A stretch of DNA of 43,364 bases from Frankiales bacterium (GTDB taxonomy: Bacteria; Actinomycetota; Actinomycetes; JAFAQI01). Below the pieces are notes generated by a model that made no database searches, was not told the DNA's origin, and saw only the letters and a program-made list of their open reading frames with translations. The position numbers and the translations under genes are program-made. How positions within the stretch are numbered: position 1 is the stretch's first letter; every line of letters begins with the position of its first letter. Below are positions 38,491 through 43,364 of the stretch, piece by piece. The DNA lies in the NCBI GenBank assembly GCA_025980325.1, contig JAICXQ010000015.1:1-43364 (forward strand). Direction: 5' to 3'.

Positions 38491-39519
38491 AGCAGATGGA
38501 GTAGCCACTGCCGCGCGCAACGCTTCGAGTTCACGTTGGCGAGCGCGATGACGGCGCCACAATTCCCACCCGATCAGCACCAACAGGATCAACAAGAACA
38601 ACAACGCGAAGAACAACGGCCAGCCGTCGACGAACACGTCCTTCGTCGTCGTCGTCGTTCCCTGCGGCGACGTCAAAGTGAGCCGCACCGTGTCCGGTCC
38701 CGGCGGTACGCCGCGCACGCACGGCATGGTGACGGTCGCGCTCGCGCCCGGCAGCAGCGCGCCCAGCCGGTCGACAGTGACCCGGCGAGTACCCAAACCG
38801 AGCGACGAGTCGACCGTCAGCCGCGCGGACGGATCGATGACGTCGCCGGTCGGATTTGCGTAGTTCACCCGGGGGCAGATCTTGCGGCCGTTCGGATTCA
38901 CCGTGAGCTTCGTGACGGTCACGGTCGTCGGTGGCGTGCTGCCGTGACCGCCGCCCGGCGACGGCCCACCGGGCACCGGGCTGCTGGTCGGTTGACCGGG
39001 CACCGTCAGGTACACGGCCATCGCGAATCGCGTCTTCGTCTGCACACCGTCGCTGCTGTTCGTCGTCACGGGCTCGGCGACGATGCCGCCGACGTGCTCG
39101 CCGCCGCCGGCACCGGCCGGGACGACGAGCCGGAACGGGACGACGGTCGAGGAGTTTCCCGGCAATTGCAACCGATTTGCGGCCATCCGGATCCAGGAGC
39201 CGACGTCGTGCGTCGGCTGGCCTTTCGCGCTGAAGCCGAAGCCGCCGTTCAACGCCGGGATCGCGTCGGCGGGATAGACGTCGATCGTCGCTTCGTCGGA
39301 GCCGACGTTGAGGATGCGGATGCGGTCGTCGAGCGGCGTGCCCGGAGTGACGACACCGAGTTCGAGGTGGGTACCACTCTTCGACGCGAACCGATCGCCC
39401 GGCACCGGCGTCACCGAGACGCCGGACTGCCCGCTGGTCGCCGCGAGCGCCGAGGCCGGCACGGCGAAGACCGCCACGACCGCGGCCGCGATCATGCGCG
39501 TCCTGGGCTTATGCGTCAC
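38488..39519 (-). CDS. DUF916-like WxL-interacting membrane protein
   Basis: A 343-aa exported, C-terminally anchored protein. The GTG at 39517-39519 with GTGGGG upstream starts a clear signal peptide ([19 protein letters not shown]). Residues about 30-150 resemble the DUF916/WIP peptidoglycan-binding domain ([20 protein letters not shown], then [20 protein letters not shown], then [20 protein letters not shown]). A Pro/Gly linker leads to a second beta domain of about 120 residues. A TM helix ([20 protein letters not shown]) and a basic tail (RRHRARQRE) end the protein. DUF916 proteins pair with WxL proteins, and the WxL-like gene is directly downstream. Confidence 0.75.
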   Translation of the reverse strand: MTHKPRTRMIAAAVVAVFAVPASALAATSGQSGVSVTPVPGDRFASKSGTHLELGVVTPGTPLDDRIRILNVGSDEATIDVYPADAIPALNGGFGFSAKGQPTHDVGSWIRMAANRLQLPGNSSTVVPFRLVVPAGAGGGEHVGGIVAEPVTTNSSDGVQTKTRFAMAVYLTVPGQPTSSPVPGGPSPGGGHGSTPPTTVTVTKLTVNPNGRKICPRVNYANPTGDVIDPSARLTVDSSLGLGTRRVTVDRLGALLPGASATVTMPCVRGVPPGPDTVRLTLTSPQGTTTTTKDVFVDGWPLFFALLFLLILLVLIGWELWRRHRARQRELEALRAAVATPSA

Positions 39520-39550
39520 CGATACGCCCCACTCGTGCATGATCGGCGAC

Positions 39551-40540
39551 ATGATTCGCAGGCTAACGCTCGATGACGCGCAGCTTGCCCGGTTGCATCA
39601 GGTTGTCCTCGGTCTGCTCGATCCCGTTTCCCTGCCGCCGGCGGATGTCTATCTCGACAGTGAAGGCAACGAGGTCGCCCGTCACGTCGACGGCCAGGTC
39701 CGACTCATCCACCCGAGTCCGTGGCCGTCGCCGGCCTCGGTGCGCACCGATGCTCCGGTCGTCGTCGCCGTACCCGAGCAGTTGCCGGTCGGTTCGCTGC
39801 CGACGCCGGATGCGGTCCTGTTGCTGGCAACCGGCGGCGTCCGGGTCGACGACGCACGGTTCGTCGTCTGGGCGAATGCATGGCGCGCGGTGGCATCGGC
39901 CGTCGTCGACGTCCCGTTCACGCCGGCCGACGCGATCGACCGGGCCGACGACCTCGCCGCGGCGTATTCGTCGGCCAAGGCGCGGATCGAGGTATCGACC
40001 GTCGGGCAACCGGCATCGGGTGGCCGGGTCGTGTTCTTCACCGGTTTGTCCGGGTCGGGCAAGTCGACGATCGCGCGCGCACTCGTCGCGCGGCTGGTAG
40101 AGCGCCATGCGGTCACCCTGCTCGACGGTGACGTCGTGCGCACGCACCTGTCCCGCGGCCTCGGGTTCTCCCGCGACGATCGGGACACGAACATCCGCCG
40201 GATCGGCTGGGTCGCGGCCGAAGTCGCGAAGCACGGCGGCGTCGCGGTCTGCGCGCCGATCGCCCCGTACGACGAGACCCGGCGCTGGGTGCGCCGTACG
40301 GTCGAGGCCGCGGCCGGTGCGGGCAGCTTCGTCCTGGTTTGGGTGTCGACACCGATCGACGTGTGCGAAACGCGCGACGTGAAGGGGTTGTACGCACGCG
40401 CCCGGGCCGGTGAAATTCCTGGATTCACCGGCATCGACGATCCTTACGAGCCGCCCGCCGACGCGGATGTCGTCATCGACACCAGCACGATCGCACTAGA
40501 CGATGCGGTCGGTGCCGTACTGTCCGCCATGGGCGATTGA
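39551..40540 (+). CDS. cysC: Adenylylsulfate kinase with N-terminal extension
   Basis: Phosphorylates APS to PAPS in sulfate assimilation. The kinase domain (about residues 155-325) has the Walker [54 protein letters not shown] and [20 protein letters not shown], all typical CysC signatures. Residues 1-150 are an extra N-terminal domain I do not recognise ([20 protein letters not shown]), possibly PUA-like as in sulfurylase fusions, unlike single-domain CysC. ATG at 39551 is chosen; ATG 39539 is possible. No SD is clear. It is divergent from the DUF916-like gene with about 31 nt between starts. cysN and cysQ lie nearby. Confidence 0.88.
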   Translation: MIRRLTLDDAQLARLHQVVLGLLDPVSLPPADVYLDSEGNEVARHVDGQVRLIHPSPWPSPASVRTDAPVVVAVPEQLPVGSLPTPDAVLLLATGGVRVDDARFVVWANAWRAVASAVVDVPFTPADAIDRADDLAAAYSSAKARIEVSTVGQPASGGRVVFFTGLSGSGKSTIARALVARLVERHAVTLLDGDVVRTHLSRGLGFSRDDRDTNIRRIGWVAAEVAKHGGVAVCAPIAPYDETRRWVRRTVEAAAGAGSFVLVWVSTPIDVCETRDVKGLYARARAGEIPGFTGIDDPYEPPADADVVIDTSTIALDDAVGAVLSAMGD

Positions 40541-40613
40541 TGCTGTCAACACGCGCCTCGAAGTAGACCGGGCGGACTAGCTCATCCGCGCAGCGCGTGC
40601 CACGATATGCCGG

Positions 40614-41048
40614 ATGACGGGCACCACCGCGATCTCGGCTAGCTGGGCGTTGCCGCCGGTTGCCCGTTCCGCCGTCGAAGCGCGGCGGCACGTGCGCGCG
40701 ATGCTCGACGATTGGGATCTCGGTGCGCTAAGCGATGTGGCGCAGCTACTGACCAGCGAAGTCGTGACGAACTCGCTGTTGCATGCGCGGTCGCCGATCC
40801 GGTTGACGGTCGAGCAGACGAAGTCGGGCGTACGGGTCGCGGTCACCGACGCGTCGATCGTCGCCCCGGCGATGCGGCCGCGATCGCAGAGCGCGACCAC
40901 GGGGCGTGGGCTGTTGTTGCTCAGCCGGCTCGCCGACGAGTGGAACACCGAGCTGTCCGACGGCGGGAAGACGGTGTGGTTCACGCTGAGCAGAGACCGT
41001 GATCCATGGGAAGGCGCCGAGTCGTGGTCGGACGAGGCGCCGCGATGA
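40614..41048 (+). CDS. RsbW-like ATP-binding protein
   Basis: A 144-aa GHKL (HATPase) protein of the anti-sigma/serine-kinase type. N-box QLLTSEVVTNSLLHA, then VRVAVTDASI, then TTGRGLLLLSRLADEW with the G2 lid and GGKTVWFTL, in the order typical of RsbW-like actinobacterial proteins. No TM helix. It overlaps the next gene by 4 nt (ATGA), so the two are translated together. Likely regulates a sigma factor or phosphorylates a STAS partner; neither is in the window. Confidence 0.85.
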   Translation: MTGTTAISASWALPPVARSAVEARRHVRAMLDDWDLGALSDVAQLLTSEVVTNSLLHARSPIRLTVEQTKSGVRVAVTDASIVAPAMRPRSQSATTGRGLLLLSRLADEWNTELSDGGKTVWFTLSRDRDPWEGAESWSDEAPR

Positions 41049-41569
41049 CGACGCGCGAAGCGGCCGAGCCGCACGGATCACCGCTCGGGCGTTACGACCC
41101 GGCGGGTGCCGACGGGCTGCACGAGATCCGACTGTTGAACGTGCCGGTGCGGATCCTCGCCGCCGGCCGCGAACACCACGACGACGTCATGCGCGAGTTC
41201 GCGATGCTCGCGCTGGCCGAGGACACCCACGCCGAGCACACGCCGAAGCGGTTGCTCGAATTGGTCGACGTTCTCGGTCGACGCTATGCCGCCGCGGCCG
41301 AGCGTCCCGACGCCGAGGTCGATGGCGCGCTCGCTCGCGGTGAGACGTCGATCGACCTCGTCTACCACGTACCGGATCACGTCGCGGCCGCTGCGGACGA
41401 GTTGGCGTCATTGATGGACGAGGCGGACGAGTTCTGCCGGGAACGGCGGTTGCTGTCGTTGGCCCGGCCGCCGCTCGTCATCGACTTCTCTCGCTGGTAC
41501 CTCGACGAATTCCGCCGCCAGATCGCCGGCGAACCGCCGCGTCCGTGGAACGGCCCGCTCGAGCTCTAG
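41045..41569 (+). CDS. Uncharacterised helical protein coupled to RsbW-like kinase
   Basis: A 174-aa soluble protein translated from an ATG that overlaps the upstream stop (ATGA). It is helical (NVPVRILAAGREHHDDVMRE, then ELVDVLGRRYAAAAERPDAE, then DHVAAAADELASLMDEADEF) without TM segments. It has no recognised STAS or phosphatase domain. The tight coupling suggests a dedicated partner of the RsbW-like ATPase, perhaps an adaptor or accessory sensor. The stop codons of this and cysQ interlock (CTAG, 41566-41569). Confidence 0.65.
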   Translation: MTTREAAEPHGSPLGRYDPAGADGLHEIRLLNVPVRILAAGREHHDDVMREFAMLALAEDTHAEHTPKRLLELVDVLGRRYAAAAERPDAEVDGALARGETSIDLVYHVPDHVAAAADELASLMDEADEFCRERRLLSLARPPLVIDFSRWYLDEFRRQIAGEPPRPWNGPLEL

Positions 41570-42333
41570 CCGACGATGTCCTTGACGGCGGCCAGCAACG
41601 GCTCGGCGAGTGACTGCTGGCAGATCAGCAGGTCGGGCGTCAACCGCTCTTCGGTGTTGAACTCGAGCGGGGAGCCGTCGAGCCGGGTCACGTGCAAGCC
41701 AGCGGCCGCAGCCACGGCGGCGGGCGCGGCCGAGTCCCACTCCTTCATCCGGCCGCGGTGCAGGTAGGCGTCGGCCTCGCCGAGCAGGATCGCCATCGCC
41801 TTCATCCCGGCCGATCCGATCGGCGTCAGCACGGCACCGACCCGCGCGGCGACTTCGCCGACGAACGACGGCGGGCGCGACCGGCTCATCGCGAGCCGCG
41901 GCGGCATTCCGATCGGCGGCACCGGCGGGAAGTGACCGTCGGTCGACAACGTCGTACGGCGAGCCGGCAGCGCGACCGCGGCCGCGGTGAGCCCGTCGTG
42001 TGCGCGTTCCCAGAGCGCGACGTGCACCGCCCAGTCGGTGCGACCGCACTCGCCGAACTCGGACGTCCCGTCGAGCGGATCGACGATCCAGACGCGATCC
42101 GCGTCGAGCCGGGACAGATCGTCGGCGCCTTCTTCGGACAGTACGACGTCGCCGGGCCGGGTGGCCGTGAGCTCGGCCAGGAGGAACTCGTGACTGTGCA
42201 GGTCGCCGGCCGCGCGCAACGCGTCGGGATCGTCGTGGCCCATGCGGGCTCGCAGTTGCAGCAAGAGATGGCCGGCGCGGGTGGCGAGGTCGCGCGCCAG
42301 CGTCGCGTCGTCGACGCCCGTCTCGGTGCTCAC
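41566..42333 (-). CDS. cysQ: 3'(2'),5'-bisphosphate nucleotidase (CysQ-like)
   Basis: Hydrolyses PAP, the by-product of PAPS use, to AMP, and may act on inositol phosphates. A 255-aa member of the inositol-monophosphatase superfamily with metal-site motifs VLSEEGADD, WIVDPLDGTSEF (DPxDGT) and MKEWDSAAPAAVAAAAG (WDxAAxxxV). GTG at 42331-42333 overlaps the cysN stop by 4 nt (GTGA), so cysN-cysQ form one translational unit. It is closely linked to cysC, as expected for sulfate assimilation. Confidence 0.88.
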   Translation of the reverse strand: MSTETGVDDATLARDLATRAGHLLLQLRARMGHDDPDALRAAGDLHSHEFLLAELTATRPGDVVLSEEGADDLSRLDADRVWIVDPLDGTSEFGECGRTDWAVHVALWERAHDGLTAAAVALPARRTTLSTDGHFPPVPPIGMPPRLAMSRSRPPSFVGEVAARVGAVLTPIGSAGMKAMAILLGEADAYLHRGRMKEWDSAAPAAVAAAAGLHVTRLDGSPLEFNTEERLTPDLLICQQSLAEPLLAAVKDIVG

Positions 42334-43364
42334 AACAACATGCCGGCGCCGACGGTCGCACCGGTCGACTCGTCGATCAGCAGGAACGATCCGGTCGTGC
42401 GATTGCGCCGGTATTCGTCGACGAACAACGGCTGCGTGGTGCGTAGGCCGACCCGGCCGATTTCGTTGAGGGTCAACGCGGTTGCGGTCTCATCGCGGTG
42501 CAGGGAGTTGACGTCGATCCGGTAGGTGAGGTCGCGGACCTGCGCGCGCACGTTGCGGGTCGTGTGCTTGAGCGCGTACATGCCGTGGACGTTCAACGGC
42601 TGGTCGGACAGCCAGCACACCATCGCGTCGAGGTCTTGGGTGACCCGCGGTTGGTTGTGCACCCGGCAGATCATGTCGCCGCGCGAGACGTCGATGTCGT
42701 CGGCCAGCCTGACGGTGACCGACATCGGGGAGAAGGCCTCGGCGACCGGCCCGTCCGCGGTGTCGATGGTGTCGATTCGCGTGGTCAGGCCGCTGGGCAG
42801 CACGACGACCTCGTCACCGGCTTTGAGCACGCCACCGGCGACGGTCCCGGCGTATCCGCGGTAGTCGTGCAGGTCGTGGTTGGTCTGCGCTTGCGGTCGG
42901 ATGACGTACTGCACGGGGAAGCGCGCGTCGATGAGATTGCGGTCGCTCGCGATGTGCACTTCTTCGAGGTGGTGCAGCAACGACGTGCCGTCGTACCACG
43001 GCATGTTCGCGCTGCGGTGCACGATGTTGTCGCCGTGCAGTGCGCTGACCGGCACGAACGTGAGGTCGACGATGTCGAGCTTGGTCGCGAACTGCCGGAA
43101 CTCGGCCTTGATCTGCTCGAAGACCTTCTCGTCGTAGTCGACGAGATCCATCTTGTTGACGCAGAGCACGAGGTGCGGGACGCGCAGCAGGCTCGCGATG
43201 AAGGCGTGCCGTCTGGACTGCTCGACGAGGCCGTTGCGCGCGTCGACGAGGATGAGGGCGAGGTTGGCGGTGGACGCGCCGGTCACCATGTTGCGGGTGT
43301 ACTGGATGTGCCCCGGGGTGTCGGCGATGATGAACTTGCGCTTCGGCGTCGCGAAGTAGCGGTA
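42330..43364 (-). CDS. cysN: Sulfate adenylyltransferase subunit 1 GTPase, 5' end beyond window
   Basis: GTP-binding large subunit of ATP sulfurylase, making APS with CysD. The visible part begins inside the G domain: IIADTPGHIQYTRNMVTGAS (G3, DxPGH) and CVNKMDLVDY (G4, NKxD), then SALHGDNI (G5). EF-Tu-like domains 2 and 3 follow (RFPVQYVIRPQAQTN, GDEVVVLPSGLTT). It ends at the TGA overlapping cysQ. The start codon and Walker A lie outside the window, with cysD probably further upstream on the minus strand. A CysC domain is not fused here, since cysC is separate at 39551-40540. Confidence 0.92.
   Translation of the reverse strand, partial: YRYFATPKRKFIIADTPGHIQYTRNMVTGASTANLALILVDARNGLVEQSRRHAFIASLLRVPHLVLCVNKMDLVDYDEKVFEQIKAEFRQFATKLDIVDLTFVPVSALHGDNIVHRSANMPWYDGTSLLHHLEEVHIASDRNLIDARFPVQYVIRPQAQTNHDLHDYRGYAGTVAGGVLKAGDEVVVLPSGLTTRIDTIDTADGPVAEAFSPMSVTVRLADDIDVSRGDMICRVHNQPRVTQDLDAMVCWLSDQPLNVHGMYALKHTTRNVRAQVRDLTYRIDVNSLHRDETATALTLNEIGRVGLRTTQPLFVDEYRRNRTTGSFLLIDESTGATVGAGMLL

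Overview
This window is very GC-rich, coding-dense bacterial DNA with many GTG starts and tight gene overlaps. The gene content (cysN/cysC/cysQ, RsbW-like kinases, ECF sigma factors, LAxTG-type sorting signal, CopC-CopD fusion) points to an actinomycete-like high-GC Gram-positive. The genus cannot be told from this window. No rRNA, tRNA, CRISPR array or insertion sequence was seen.

Layout. 1-1.6 kb: a diguanylate cyclase cut by the window edge, and a small conserved-looking protein. 1.7-6.8 kb: two secreted Asp-box beta-propeller proteins flank an XRE-TPR regulator, a divergent 47-residue exported peptide and a 57-residue orphan gene. 6.9-11.7 kb: low-molecular-weight phosphatase, CopC-CopD, a membrane-anchored ECF sigma factor and a degenerate GGDEF-EAL protein. 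11.8-12.9 kb: a truncated secreted-protein remnant and a toxin-antitoxin pair. 12.9-16.9 kb: an operon of four exported proteins, three with TasA/SipW-like signal peptides. 17.3-19.5 kb: a small membrane protein, a His/Pro-tailed secreted protein and a sigma/anti-sigma pair. 19.5-24 kb: a membrane GGDEF-EAL protein and a subtilase with a long WTGSA repeat tail. 24.2-28 kb: AI-2E-family permease, RsbW-like kinase with PAS, NlpC/P60 hydrolase. 28.3-35.8 kb: two multi-PAS GGDEF-EAL proteins around a wall-anchored SpaA-like protein and a GNAT enzyme. 35.8-37.8 kb: nitrobindin-like protein, acyl-CoA dehydrogenase, DsrE-like protein. 37.8-39.5 kb: a WxL-like protein and its DUF916-like membrane partner. 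39.6-43.4 kb: sulfate activation (cysC, cysQ, cysN) and a second RsbW-like kinase pair.

How the genes fit together. Five c-di-GMP proteins share about 36 kb with at least ten exported or wall-associated proteins, plus two sigma factors and two RsbW-like kinases. The region reads as a surface/matrix locus under second-messenger and sigma-factor control (inference). The most novel-looking parts are the XRE-TPR/exported-peptide pair (3.4-5.1 kb), which has the layout of a peptide quorum-sensing switch, and the four-gene exported fibre-like operon (12.9-16.9 kb). A recurrent CTAG-centred motif lies in several intergenic regions next to these genes.
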